The notes below the pieces were generated by a model. It saw only the letters and a list, made by a program, of their open reading frames with translations, was not told the DNA's origin and made no database searches. Below, piece after piece: positions 17,654 to 27,020 of a stretch of DNA of 64,000 nt (position 1 is its first letter; each line of letters begins with the position of its first letter). Position numbers and translations under genes: made by a program. Source of the stretch: Streptomyces sp. SA15 (GTDB lineage: Bacteria; Actinomycetota; Actinomycetes; Streptomycetales; Streptomycetaceae); the NCBI RefSeq assembly GCF_002291145.1, contig NZ_NTGE01000035.1:1-64000 (forward strand), written 5' to 3'.

Positions 17654-18478
17654 TTACTTCACGGCACCCACGGCGATGCCACGGGTGAGGGTTCTCTGGA
17701 AGACGAGGAAGAACACGAGAGCGGGCAGGACGCCGAGCAGGGCGGCCGCGTTGGTCATCGTGGCGTCCATCAGGCGCTGGCCCTGGAGGACACCGAGGGC
17801 CACCGACACGGTCTGGTTGTCGTTGGAGATCAGCATCACCAGGGGGAGCAGGAACTCGTTCCAGGTCCAGATGAAGAAGAAGACCAGGAGCACGCCGAGG
17901 GTCGGGCGGCTGACGGGGACGACGATCCGCCAGAGGATCTGCCACTTGTTGGCGCCGTCGATCCTGGCGGCCTCGATGATCTCGCGGGGGAACTGGCCGA
18001 GGACGGAGGAGAGGAGATACGTGCCGAAGGCCGCCTGGATGACCGTGAACACGATGATCACGCTGAGCCGGGTGTCGTAGAGACCGGCCTCCTTGCTCAG
18101 GTAGTAGATCGGGTAGACCAGCGCCTCCTGCGGCAGCATGTTGGCGAGGACGAAGAACGCCAGCACCCAGGTGCGGCCCTTGATGCGGCCGATGCCGATC
18201 GCGTACGCGTTGAGCACCGACAGGACCACCGCGAGGACGGCCACCGCGCCGCTGATCAGCAGCGAGTTGACCAGCTTCTGCGTGTAGTCGACGCGCTCCC
18301 AGAAGTCCTTCAGGCCGTCCAGGTAGAGGCCCTCGGGCAGGCTCAGCGGCCCGTTCTGGGCGTACTCGGACGGTGACTTGACCGCGTTCACGGCCACGAT
18401 CAGGAACGGGACGATCATGAAGAGGGCCGCGATGCACAGCGCGACGAGGACGGGGTAGCGGCGGAGCGCGGTCGTCAT
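17654..18478 (-). CDS. Sugar ABC transporter permease (MalG type)
   Basis: 274 residues starting MTTALRRYP. ATG 18478 overlaps the stop of the preceding permease and has GGAAGGG upstream. About six membrane segments are visible, and the EAA loop reads EAARIDGANKWQILWRIVVP. It forms the inner-membrane channel with the other permease; no ATPase gene is present, so a shared MsiK-type ATPase is likely. Confidence 0.9.
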   Translation of the reverse strand: MTTALRRYPVLVALCIAALFMIVPFLIVAVNAVKSPSEYAQNGPLSLPEGLYLDGLKDFWERVDYTQKLVNSLLISGAVAVLAVVLSVLNAYAIGIGRIKGRTWVLAFFVLANMLPQEALVYPIYYLSKEAGLYDTRLSVIIVFTVIQAAFGTYLLSSVLGQFPREIIEAARIDGANKWQILWRIVVPVSRPTLGVLLVFFFIWTWNEFLLPLVMLISNDNQTVSVALGVLQGQRLMDATMTNAAALLGVLPALVFFLVFQRTLTRGIAVGAVK

Positions 18479-19620
18479 GCGCGGGTCCCTTCCTGAGAGC
18501 CTGTCCGCGAGCCCCCGCCTGCGCTGCGGCGCCCGGCACGCACGCTCGCGGCGTTGCCGAAACGCCCACGTGGCTCCGCCACGAGGGCGCTCCGGCGCCT
18601 TGCGATCGCACGCACCGGACGCCGCAGCGCCCGCCCTGCGGGCGGACGACGGGAGCTCGCGGACAGGCTCTCGGCGTCCTCGGCGCGGGTCTGGAGCTTC
18701 AGGCCGATCAGGGACAGCAGCAGGATGATCAGGGTCAGCACGGTGGAGATCGCGGCGCCATAGCCGACCTGCGTCTTCTCGAAGAACGTGGTGAAGGAGA
18801 AGTAGGAGGGGACATTGGTCGCGCCGCCCGGGCCGCCCTTGGTCAGGACGTACACCGCGCCGAAGACCTTCAGCGCGGCGATCGTGCACCAGGTCAGCAC
18901 GACGTAGATCTCGGGCCGGATCTGCGGCAGCGTGATGTGCCAGAAGCGGCGCCACCAGCCCGCGCCGTCCAGCTCGGCCGCCTCGTACAGCTGCGGGTCG
19001 ACGCGCTGGAGGCCCGCCATGAAGACGACCATCGGGAAGCCGATCTGGACCCAGACCATCACGCCCATCACGCTGTACAGCGCGATGTCGGGGTCGCCGA
19101 GCCAGTCCTGCTGCCAGGAGTCCAGGCCGACGGCCTTCAGGACTTCGTTGAGCGAGCCGTTGTCCGGCGCGAGGATCCAGCTCCAGACGATGCCGGCGAC
19201 CGCGATCGGCAGCACCTGGGGGAGGTAGAAGCAGGCGCGCAGGACGGCCACGACCTTGGAGCCGTAGTGCTTGCCGACGTAGTCGAACAGCGCGGCGGCG
19301 AGGACGAGTCCGATCGCCGTCGGTACGGCCGCCATGGCGACGACCATGAACAGGCTGTGCCGGAACGACGCCCAGAACTCGCTGTCGTCCAGCAGTTCCC
19401 GGTAGTTGGCGAGCCCGGCCCAGTCGGGGGAGCCCACGCCCTCCCAGTCGGTGAAGCTCACGCCCGTGTTCATCAGGAACGGCACCACGACCACGGCGAG
19501 GAAGGCGAGGGCGCCGGGGAGCAGGAAGAGGGCGTAGGAGTCGCGGGGGCGGCGGTGCGGGCGCCCGTCCCGGGGGCGTTTGCCGACGACCCGCCCGCCG
19601 CGTTCGACGGTGACCGTCAT
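18475..19620 (-). CDS. Sugar ABC transporter permease (MalF type) with element-encoded C-terminal tail
   Basis: 381 residues from ATG 19620, overlapping the binding-protein stop by four bases. About six membrane segments and an EAA loop (EAAELDGAGWWRRFWHITLP) are visible. After the expected end (LQTRAEDAE) about 60 Arg/Ala/Gly-rich residues follow that are wholly encoded by a 178-base palindromic element, ending at a TGA that overlaps the next start. The tail is cytosolic and probably an insertion by-product. Confidence 0.88.
   Translation of the reverse strand: MTVTVERGGRVVGKRPRDGRPHRRPRDSYALFLLPGALAFLAVVVVPFLMNTGVSFTDWEGVGSPDWAGLANYRELLDDSEFWASFRHSLFMVVAMAAVPTAIGLVLAAALFDYVGKHYGSKVVAVLRACFYLPQVLPIAVAGIVWSWILAPDNGSLNEVLKAVGLDSWQQDWLGDPDIALYSVMGVMVWVQIGFPMVVFMAGLQRVDPQLYEAAELDGAGWWRRFWHITLPQIRPEIYVVLTWCTIAALKVFGAVYVLTKGGPGGATNVPSYFSFTTFFEKTQVGYGAAISTVLTLIILLLSLIGLKLQTRAEDAESLSASSRRPPAGRALRRPVRAIARRRSALVAEPRGRFGNAASVRAGRRSAGGGSRTGSQEGTRA
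18495..18672. mobile_element. 178-base palindromic MITE-like element
   Basis: Perfect 18-base terminal inverted repeats (GAGAGCCTGTCCGCGAGC at 18495-18512 and its complement at 18655-18672). The arms continue as an imperfect palindrome (CTGCGGCG, CCGG, CGCCC blocks on both sides) to a centre at GTGGCTCCGCCAC. There is no ORF of its own and no obvious target duplication. It lies in the 3' end of a permease gene. Confidence 0.75.
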
Positions 19621-20915
19621 CGCTTCGGTACGTCCTTGTCGTACGCCTCCTGCAACGCGTCCAGGTAGTCGTCGGGTTTGGCGCCGCCCGTCATCAGCTT
19701 CTGCGTCTCGGAGACGAGGACGTCGTAGAAGCCGGCGACCGGCCAGTCCGGGTAGAAGGCCAGGCCGTCGCGCTGGGAGAGGGTGTTGAAGTTGTCGATG
19801 AGGGTCTTGGACTTCGGGTCGGTGATGGCGCTCGCGTCCGCCGCGACCGGGACACCGCCCTTGTTGCCGAGCAGGGTCTGGATCTGCTTCGACAGGGTGA
19901 TGTCGATGAAGTCGTAGGCGAGCTCCTTGTTCTTGGCGCCCTTGGGGACCACCCAGAGGTTGCCGCCGGAGCCGAGGGTGAGGTTCGAGTCGGGCCACAG
20001 GAAGGTGCCCCAGCCGAACTTGGCCTCGTCCTGGAAGCGGCCGTACCACCAGCTGCCGGAGAAGAAGATCGGCGACTTGCCCTGGAGGAAGGAGACGCCT
20101 GCGTCCTCCGCCTTGGAGCTCGTGGAGTTCTCGCTGATGTAGCCCTTCTTCACCCAGTCGGCGAAGGTGTCGGCCGCGTAGGTCCAGGCGGCGTCGTGGA
20201 AATCGGTCTTGCCCTTGTACAGCTCGTAGGCGTCGACCCAGGCGCGGTCGGTCTTCGACAGGGCGAGCTGGTAGAGGTACTGGTGGGCGGGGTATTCGGC
20301 GCCGGCGTTGGCGAGCGGGGTGACGCCGGCGGCCACGAACTTGTCCATGGCGGCCGTCAGTTCGTCGAACGTCTTCGGCTCGGCGATCCCGTGCTTCGCG
20401 AACAGGTCCTTGTTGTAGAAGACCATCGTGTACTCGGCGTAGTTGGTCACTCCGTACCACTTGCCGGAGCCCATGACTCCGTCGGCGTCGTAGAGGCTGG
20501 TGGTACGGACGCCCGCGGCCAGCTTCTTGTCCCAGCCGCGCTTGGTCGCCTCGCCGGTCAGGTCGGTGAGCAGGCCCTGCTGGGAGAGGTGCCCAGCCGT
20601 CGCGTTGCCCTTGTTGTACTCCATGAGGTCGGGCGCGTCGGAGGAGTTCAGGACCATCGGGGCGGTCTTCTGGATCTGCTCGAAGCCCTTCGCCTCGAAC
20701 TCCACCTTCACACCCGGGTGCTTGGCCTCGAACTCCTTGATGGCCGCGTCCCAGGCCTGTCCCATCGCGCTGTTCGGGGCCTCGTAATGCCAGAGCTTCA
20801 GCGTCTTGCCGTCGCCGGACGACCCGCCGTCGGAATCTCCGCAGGAGGTCAGGAGCAGGGCTCCGCTCAGAGCCGCCGCGGCCAGGGCCGTCACACGCCT
20901 TCGTGCCGTTAACAT
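19617..20915 (-). CDS. Sugar-binding lipoprotein of the GH31 operon
   Basis: 432 residues. The lipobox LLTSC places the lipidated Cys near residue 25, followed by a Gly/Ser/Asp linker. The mature part is a family 1 solute-binding protein (TLKLWHYEAPNS, YNKDLF, PIFFSGSWWYGRF). First gene of the operon. It captures the oligosaccharide for the two permeases. Confidence 0.9.
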   Translation of the reverse strand: MLTARRRVTALAAAALSGALLLTSCGDSDGGSSGDGKTLKLWHYEAPNSAMGQAWDAAIKEFEAKHPGVKVEFEAKGFEQIQKTAPMVLNSSDAPDLMEYNKGNATAGHLSQQGLLTDLTGEATKRGWDKKLAAGVRTTSLYDADGVMGSGKWYGVTNYAEYTMVFYNKDLFAKHGIAEPKTFDELTAAMDKFVAAGVTPLANAGAEYPAHQYLYQLALSKTDRAWVDAYELYKGKTDFHDAAWTYAADTFADWVKKGYISENSTSSKAEDAGVSFLQGKSPIFFSGSWWYGRFQDEAKFGWGTFLWPDSNLTLGSGGNLWVVPKGAKNKELAYDFIDITLSKQIQTLLGNKGGVPVAADASAITDPKSKTLIDNFNTLSQRDGLAFYPDWPVAGFYDVLVSETQKLMTGGAKPDDYLDALQEAYDKDVPKR

Positions 20916-20966
20916 CCAGTGCCTCCAGGGGAGTCGGATGGATATCGGGGACGTCGCGCAGCATTC

Positions 20967-20982
20967 ATCGAAGCGATTCGAT
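20967..20982. promoter_or_regulatory. LacI-type operator 1
   Basis: ATCGAAGCGATTCGAT, a near-perfect palindrome with the central CG of LacI operators, 52 bases upstream of the binding-protein start. Confidence 0.65.
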
Positions 20983-20989
20983 GGCTGTC

Positions 20990-21005
20990 GTCGAAGCGCT
21001 TCGAC
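20990..21005. promoter_or_regulatory. LacI-type operator 2
   Basis: GTCGAAGCGCTTCGAC, a perfect 16-base palindrome. Its centre is 23 bases from that of operator 1, about two helical turns, so two repressor dimers could bind the same face. Confidence 0.7.
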
Positions 21006-21035
21006 GGGCGAAGGTATGTGCGAGCTGTGGGCGCG

Positions 21036-22343
21036 TCAATGGGTAGCGCGAGAATCGCGGCAAGTGGTCGGATGGTCGAACGAGGCGAGCGAGATCAGCA
21101 GTGCCACCGCCGCCGCCGTGACCGGCACCCCGAATCCCGCCGTGGCCGACAGATGCTCCGCCAGCCAGCCGCCGAGGGCGCTGCCGCCGGCGATCCCGCC
21201 GAGCAGGCCGGTCACCGCGAGGGTCATGCCCTCGTTGATACGACCCTCAGGTGTGCGTTCCTGGACCAGGGTCATGCCGGTGACCATCGTCGGGGCCGTC
21301 GCCATCCCGGCGACCAGCAGCGCGCCCGCCAGGGCGAGGAGCGAGCCGGTCAGTGCGGCGGCGAGCAGTGGCAGGGTCAGCAGCGCGGTCATCGCGGTGA
21401 TGCACCACACGTACCGTTCCCGCGGGGGACCGGCCGGCTTGAGCGCGCCGTACAGCAGACCCGCCGCGCACGAACCGGCCGCCTGGAGAGCGAGCACCGC
21501 GCCGGCCGCCGAGGGGTGACCCCGCGCGTCCGCGTAGGCGATCGTGACGACCTCCATCGCCCCGAACACCACGCCCATGGCGAGGCATACGGCGAGCAGG
21601 GGCGGCAGGCCGGGGGCGCGGAAGAGGGACTTCGTCCTGGCCGCGGTCCGCCGGTGGGCCGGCGGCTGCGTCGACCGCTGCGCGGCGAACAGCAGCATGC
21701 CCGTCACCAGCAGGATCACGCCCACGAGCGTGCCCGCCTCCGGGAAGAGCGTCCCGCACAGGAAGACCGCGAGCACCGGGCCCAGCATGAAGCACAGCTC
21801 GTCCACGGCCTGCTCGAAGGAGTTGGCGGTGTGCAGGGCGTCCGGTTCGGTTTTCAGCAGGTGGGCCCAGCGGGCGCGGGACATGCCGCCGAGGTTGGGG
21901 GTGGTCGCGGTGGCGGCGTAGGAGGCGAAGAGGGTCCAGGCGGGGGCGTCGTGGCGCACGCACAGCAGCAGCGCGAGCGAGCCCAGTGCCGCGAGGAGGG
22001 TGGCGGGTACGGCGATCCGGGCCTGCCCGTACCGGTCGACGAGCCGCGCGGTCCACGGGGCGACCAGCGCGGTCGCCGCCAGCCCGGTCGCGGTGACGGC
22101 ACCGGCGAGGGCGTACGAGCCCCGGGAACCGGCGATCATGACGACCGCGCTCACGCTGAACATGCCCATCGGCAGCCGGGCCATCAGATTCCCGGCGGTG
22201 AAGGCGCGGGCGCCGGGGACGGTGAAGAGACGGCGGTACGGGCCGGGCGGGCGGTTCCCGGTACGGGGATTGAAGTCGACGGCGACCAGGGCGTCGCCGG
22301 TGACGGTGTACAGAGGTGGCTTCCTCGGGGTCGGTTGCGGCAT
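21036..22343 (-). CDS. MFS transporter
   Basis: 435 residues with about twelve membrane segments and a long N-terminal cytosolic leader. Conserved loop signature: ARLVDRYGQARIAVP. The substrate is unknown; the layout recalls drug or metabolite exporters. It is divergent from a LysR gene 83 bases away, which is the likely regulator. Confidence 0.8.
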   Translation of the reverse strand: MPQPTPRKPPLYTVTGDALVAVDFNPRTGNRPPGPYRRLFTVPGARAFTAGNLMARLPMGMFSVSAVVMIAGSRGSYALAGAVTATGLAATALVAPWTARLVDRYGQARIAVPATLLAALGSLALLLCVRHDAPAWTLFASYAATATTPNLGGMSRARWAHLLKTEPDALHTANSFEQAVDELCFMLGPVLAVFLCGTLFPEAGTLVGVILLVTGMLLFAAQRSTQPPAHRRTAARTKSLFRAPGLPPLLAVCLAMGVVFGAMEVVTIAYADARGHPSAAGAVLALQAAGSCAAGLLYGALKPAGPPRERYVWCITAMTALLTLPLLAAALTGSLLALAGALLVAGMATAPTMVTGMTLVQERTPEGRINEGMTLAVTGLLGGIAGGSALGGWLAEHLSATAGFGVPVTAAAVALLISLASFDHPTTCRDSRATH

Positions 22344-22426
22344 GGGCCAACCGTCGCCCGCAGCCGATCAAGGGGTCCAACACCTTCTCCGTACCGATTC
22401 ACGCACCCCCGTTGTAAGTTCACCGG

Positions 22427-23410
22427 ATGCCCGCCACCGGTCACCACCGTCACCACCTCGACCCCCGCCTCCTGCGCGCCTTCCTCGCCGTCGCCGAGGA
22501 GCTGCACTTCACGCGCGCCGCGGCCCGCCTCTACGTCGCCCAGCAGGCGCTCAGCCGGGATGTACGGCGGCTGGAGCGGGAGTTGGGTGCCGAGCTGTTC
22601 GTCCGGACCACCCGGCAGGTGACGCTCACGGCCGACGGTGAGCGGCTGCTGCCGTACGCGCGCCGCGCCCTGGAGGCGCAGGACGAGCTGCTCGCCGCCT
22701 TCGGGCAGGCCCGGCCCCTGCTGGTGGACCTCAACTCCCCGGGGCTGGCCACCGGCCGCCGCGTCCTGCACCGGGCCCGCGAACTCGCCCCCGACCACGA
22801 GCTGATGGCCCGCTACGAGAGCGGGCTGACCTACGCGGCGGGCGAGTTGCTCGCGGGCCGTCTCGACGCCTCGTTCGGGCGGTTCGCCGGTCTGTCCCCG
22901 GCGCTGCGGGCGGGCCTCGACCACCAGCCCGTGCGCTACGAGCCGATGGCGGTCGTGCTGCCCGAGGACCACCCGCTGGCGGCACTGGAGGCGGTTCCGC
23001 TCTCCGCGCTCGCGGGCGAGACCGTGTACGCGGGCGCCGGGAATCCGCGCACGCCGGAGTGGACCGACCTCGCGCGTCGGCTCTTCGAGGGGCGCGGTAT
23101 CGAGGTCGCGCCGCCCGCTCCGCTCGCCGTCGGGGACGAGGAGTTCCAGCGGATCATGGCCAAGACGCGGAATCCGATCCTCGTGGTGGTGGATTTTCCG
23201 GCCATGCCTGCCACCGTGCTGCGTCCGCTCATGCGTCCGATTCCGCTGTCACCGGTGTCACTCGTGTGGCGGAAGGGGCTGGTGCATCCCGGACTCGATG
23301 CGCTGCGCCGGGCCGCGCTCGAACTGTCGGTCGAGGAGGGCTGGCTGCGACGGCCTGCCGAGGGATGGATTCCGGCCAATGACGTGGACGTGATGAGCAC
23401 ACAGTATTGA
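22427..23410 (+). CDS. LysR-family regulator
   Basis: 327 residues. An N-terminal LysR winged helix (LRAFLAVAEELHFTRAAARL ... QQALSRDVRRLERELGAELF) precedes an effector domain. The shared intergenic region with the MFS gene suggests autoregulation and control of the exporter, as is usual for divergent LysR pairs. Confidence 0.88.
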   Translation: MPATGHHRHHLDPRLLRAFLAVAEELHFTRAAARLYVAQQALSRDVRRLERELGAELFVRTTRQVTLTADGERLLPYARRALEAQDELLAAFGQARPLLVDLNSPGLATGRRVLHRARELAPDHELMARYESGLTYAAGELLAGRLDASFGRFAGLSPALRAGLDHQPVRYEPMAVVLPEDHPLAALEAVPLSALAGETVYAGAGNPRTPEWTDLARRLFEGRGIEVAPPAPLAVGDEEFQRIMAKTRNPILVVVDFPAMPATVLRPLMRPIPLSPVSLVWRKGLVHPGLDALRRAALELSVEEGWLRRPAEGWIPANDVDVMSTQY

Positions 23411-23562
23411 CACGTAGCGAACACAGCCCCTCTCTCTGCGCTACATTCGGCCCCCTGAGCACGGCGTGACAAAGGGGGCGCTCGGATCGGGTGGGGGCTC
23501 GGTCCAGTCGACGTGTGCTCGGGTCGTAGGCGCACCTGGAACTGTTCCGTGGGGGGAAGTGC

Positions 23563-24624
23563 GTGCGCGTGAAGAAGTGGCGGGAAGACACCCAACCGGA
23601 ATGGCCTGAGGTCGCATCGACCGATGACCGTTTCGCCACTGGGGAAGGTACTCAGGCGTTCCCGGAGACCATCGGAAGCGGAATCCCGAGACAGGCCTCC
23701 GCCGACATGGACCGGACCGGAATATCCGGTAGAGGCGACCGGGACATCCCGGACGCCGACCGGTCCCGCAGAACCGACCGGGCCGACGCCCTGTCGTCGG
23801 CCGGCGAGTCCGGCGAGCGCCCGGAGACCGCCGTACCGACCGCCGCCGTACGCGACCCGTGGGAGGAGTCGGACGCGCCGGATTCCGGCCAGAACCCGCA
23901 GGGTGGGACCGACCCGGCGCATGACCCGGACGAGGTGACGGTTCAGCTCGACGACATCGATCAGCAGTTGGAGGACGTGCCCGTACGGCAGGCCAAGGGC
24001 GCCGGACCGGGCGGTGGCCAGGACGGGTCCGACGGGCCGGTCTTCGTGGACGAGTCGGGGCGCCGCAGCCGCCGTTTCCGCCGCATCGGCATGGTCGTCG
24101 GAATCGCCTGCGCGGTCTACGCCGTCGTCATCGTCGCCACTCTGCTGTCGGGCAACTCCCACGCCCCCTGGCTGCCGGTGCCGGGCCAGGACGAGGGCCG
24201 GCCGGCGGGCAAGGTCGAGACCTCGCCGCAGCCCGAGGAGTCGGCGCCGCCCTCCGCCATCGGCGGCGTGCGGCCCGGACCCACTGCGACGGCGGGCGAG
24301 GGTACGGCCCCGGTTCCGGACGCCGGTGCCACCGCGCCCGGCGCCACCACCAGCCCCGGCCGGCCGGGCAGGTCCCCCGACCCCGAGGCGAGCCCGACGA
24401 GAACCGCGCCGGGTCCGGGCACCGGACCGACCGTGCCGAACCCGACGCCGACGGCGACCGTGACGATCACCGATCCGCCGGTCTCCCCGACCCCGACCGA
24501 CAGCGGGCCCACGCCGACCCCGACCGGGACGACGGGCACCGGTGACAGCGCGGGCCCCGGCACGGGCACGGTGGCGGAGGGGCCGAACGAGCCGACGCCG
24601 ATCGCCACGGAGTCCGTTCTCTAA
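23563..24624 (+). CDS. matA: Single-pass membrane protein, MatA-like
   Basis: 353 residues from GTG 23563 after GGGGGAAG. A long acidic cytosolic N-terminal region (to about 165) is followed by one membrane segment (GMVVGIACAVYAVVIVATLL) and a Pro/Thr/Gly-rich extracytoplasmic tail of about 150 residues. No enzyme motif is visible. It lies directly before a gene with the MatB layout, in the position of S. coelicolor matA (SCO2963), required for mycelial aggregation. The assignment rests on order, not on a motif. Confidence 0.6.
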   Translation: MRVKKWREDTQPEWPEVASTDDRFATGEGTQAFPETIGSGIPRQASADMDRTGISGRGDRDIPDADRSRRTDRADALSSAGESGERPETAVPTAAVRDPWEESDAPDSGQNPQGGTDPAHDPDEVTVQLDDIDQQLEDVPVRQAKGAGPGGGQDGSDGPVFVDESGRRSRRFRRIGMVVGIACAVYAVVIVATLLSGNSHAPWLPVPGQDEGRPAGKVETSPQPEESAPPSAIGGVRPGPTATAGEGTAPVPDAGATAPGATTSPGRPGRSPDPEASPTRTAPGPGTGPTVPNPTPTATVTITDPPVSPTPTDSGPTPTPTGTTGTGDSAGPGTGTVAEGPNEPTPIATESVL

Positions 24625-24824
24625 GGGGCCTCTCGAATCGCCTGTGAGGAGCCCTCGAAGCGGCTCCTCGCAGGCACCCCTTCCTTCGGTGCGCATCCGG
24701 CATCCCCTGATCGCACCCCCGTCCCCGTGCACGACGCCACGCGATGGCGTCCCCGACACCCGGTGCACATCCTCCCGATGCACATCCCCGCGATGGCATC
24801 CCCGTCCCCGGAGCACACCCTCTG

Positions 24825-27020
24825 ATGGCATCCCGCACCCGCCGTCGCGGGGCCGCGACCGGAGCCCCCGACGGCTCCCGGCGCCGCCGCCTGTCCATGC
24901 GCCTGCTGCTGCCCGTGCTGGTCCTCGCCGCCCTGATGGCGATGCTGATGCTGCGCGGCTACGTGCACAGCGAGATCCTCGCCGACCACCGCGTCCGGCC
25001 CGAGGCCGCCGCCGACCAGGTGCCCCAGCGGATCCTCGACGGCGGCCCGGTCATCGACACCCGCGGTGGCCGCCCCACCAGCCTGAAGGTGCCCGACCGC
25101 CGTCTGGTCCTCACCTTCGACGACGGCCCGGACCCGATCTGGACCCCCAAGGTCCTGGACGTGCTCAGGAAGCACGACGCGCACGCCGTCTTCTTCGTCA
25201 CCGGCACCATGGCCTCGCGCTACCCGGACCTGGTCGAGCGCCTGGTCGACGAGGGCCACGAGATCGGTCTGCACACCTTCAACCACCCCGACCTCTCCCT
25301 CCAGTCGAAGGAGCGCATCGACTGGGAGCTGTCGCAGAACCAGCTCGCGATCACCGGCGCCGCCGGCATCCGCACCTCGCTGTTCCGGCCGCCGTACTCC
25401 TCGTACGCCGCCTCCCTGGACAACAACACCTGGCCGATCACCCAGTACATCGGTACCCGCGGCTACATCTCCGTCCTCACCAGCGTCGACAGCCGGGACT
25501 GGAGCAGGCCGGGAGTCGAACAGATCATCCGCAACGTCACGCCCAAGGGCGGCAAGGGCGCGGTCGTGCTGATGCACGACTCCGGTGGCGACCGCCACCA
25601 GACGGTCGAGGCGCTGGACCGCTTCCTGCCGCAGATGAAGGCCAAGGGCTACGAGTTCGGCCACCTCACCGAGGCCCTCGACGCGCCCAGCGCGCACACC
25701 CGGGTCGCCGGTGTCGACCTGTGGAAGGGCAAGGCCTGGGTCTTCCTGGTGCAGGCCTCCAACAACATCACGGCCGTCCTGGTGGTCGGTCTCGCGATCA
25801 TCGGCTTCCTGGTCATCGCCCGCTTCGGGCTGATGCTCCTGCTCTCCGGCATCCACGCCCGCCGGGTGCGCCGCCGCGACTTCCGCTGGGGAGAACCGGT
25901 CACCGAACCGGTGTCGGTGCTGGTCCCGGCGTACAACGAGGCCAAATGCATCGAGAACACCTGCCGCTCGCTGATGGAGAGCGACCATCCGATCGAGGTC
26001 ATCGTCATCGACGACGGCTCCAGTGACGGCACCGCCCGGATCGTCGAGAACCTGGACCTGCCGGGCGTCCGCGTGGTCCGCCAGCTCAACGCGGGCAAGC
26101 CCGCCGCCCTCAACCGTGGCGTGGCGAACGCCCGGTACGACCTGGTCGTGATGATGGACGGCGACACCGTCTTCGAGCCGTCCACGGTCCGCGAACTCGT
26201 CCAGCCCTTCGGCGACCCCCGCGTCGGCGCGGTCGCCGGCAACGCGAAGGTCGGCAACAAGGACACCCTCATCGGCGCCTGGCAGCACATCGAGTACGTG
26301 ATGGGCTTCAACCTGGACCGCCGTATGTACGACGTCCTGCAGTGCATGCCCACCATCCCGGGCGCCGTCGGAGCCTTTCGGCGATCGGCCCTGGAACGGG
26401 TCGGCGGCATGAGCGACGACACGCTCGCCGAGGACACCGACATCACCATGGCCATCCACCGCGACGGCTGGCGCGTCGTCTACGCGGAGAAGGCCCGCGC
26501 CTGGACCGAGGCCCCGGAGTCCGTCCAGCAACTGTGGTCCCAGCGCTACCGCTGGTCGTACGGCACCATGCAGGCGATCTGGAAGCACCGCCGCGCCCTC
26601 TTCGACCGGGGCCCGTCCGGGCGCTTCGGCCGAGTCGGACTGCCTCTGGTCTCCCTCTTCATGGTCCTGGCCCCGCTGCTCGCGCCGCTGATCGACGTGT
26701 TCCTCGTCTACGGCCTGGTCTTCGGCCCCACCGGGAAGACGATCCTGGCCTGGTTCGGCGTCCTGGCCATCCAGGCGGCCTGCGCGACGTACGCGTTCAT
26801 CCTCGACCGCGAACGGCTGACCCCGCTGATCTCGCTGCCCCTGCAACAGATCCTCTACCGCCAGCTGATGTACGTCGTGCTGCTCCAGTCCTGGATCACC
26901 GCCCTCACCGGCGGACGGCTGCGCTGGCAGAAACTGCGGCGCAAGGGCGGGGTGTCCGCGCCGCCAGGCACCGTCCCCGCGCAGGACAGGCAGGTCGTGG
27001 ACGGGAGGCCGGTCGGATGA
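24825..27020 (+). CDS. matB: Bifunctional polysaccharide deacetylase / family 2 glycosyltransferase, MatB-like
   Basis: 731 residues from ATG 24825, preferred to ATG 24744 because GGAG precedes it and the extra residues are a low-complexity repeat. After one membrane segment (about 25-42) comes an extracytoplasmic NodB/CE4 deacetylase (TFDDGPDP near 96, HTFNH near 150, RPPYSSY). A second membrane segment leads to a cytosolic GT2 synthase (about 365-600) with DDGSSD, MDGD, EDTD and the QRYRW motif, then more membrane segments. This is the PNAG-type synthase plus deacetylase in one chain, as in MatB, which makes the poly-GlcNAc coat that clumps and attaches hyphae. Confidence 0.85.
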   Translation: MASRTRRRGAATGAPDGSRRRRLSMRLLLPVLVLAALMAMLMLRGYVHSEILADHRVRPEAAADQVPQRILDGGPVIDTRGGRPTSLKVPDRRLVLTFDDGPDPIWTPKVLDVLRKHDAHAVFFVTGTMASRYPDLVERLVDEGHEIGLHTFNHPDLSLQSKERIDWELSQNQLAITGAAGIRTSLFRPPYSSYAASLDNNTWPITQYIGTRGYISVLTSVDSRDWSRPGVEQIIRNVTPKGGKGAVVLMHDSGGDRHQTVEALDRFLPQMKAKGYEFGHLTEALDAPSAHTRVAGVDLWKGKAWVFLVQASNNITAVLVVGLAIIGFLVIARFGLMLLLSGIHARRVRRRDFRWGEPVTEPVSVLVPAYNEAKCIENTCRSLMESDHPIEVIVIDDGSSDGTARIVENLDLPGVRVVRQLNAGKPAALNRGVANARYDLVVMMDGDTVFEPSTVRELVQPFGDPRVGAVAGNAKVGNKDTLIGAWQHIEYVMGFNLDRRMYDVLQCMPTIPGAVGAFRRSALERVGGMSDDTLAEDTDITMAIHRDGWRVVYAEKARAWTEAPESVQQLWSQRYRWSYGTMQAIWKHRRALFDRGPSGRFGRVGLPLVSLFMVLAPLLAPLIDVFLVYGLVFGPTGKTILAWFGVLAIQAACATYAFILDRERLTPLISLPLQQILYRQLMYVVLLQSWITALTGGRLRWQKLRRKGGVSAPPGTVPAQDRQVVDGRPVG

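Noticed and set aside
16028..18376. A 782-codon plus-strand frame across the GH31 gene and a permease
   Set aside because: Antisense shadow caused by GC bias. The minus-strand genes carry catalytic and EAA motifs.
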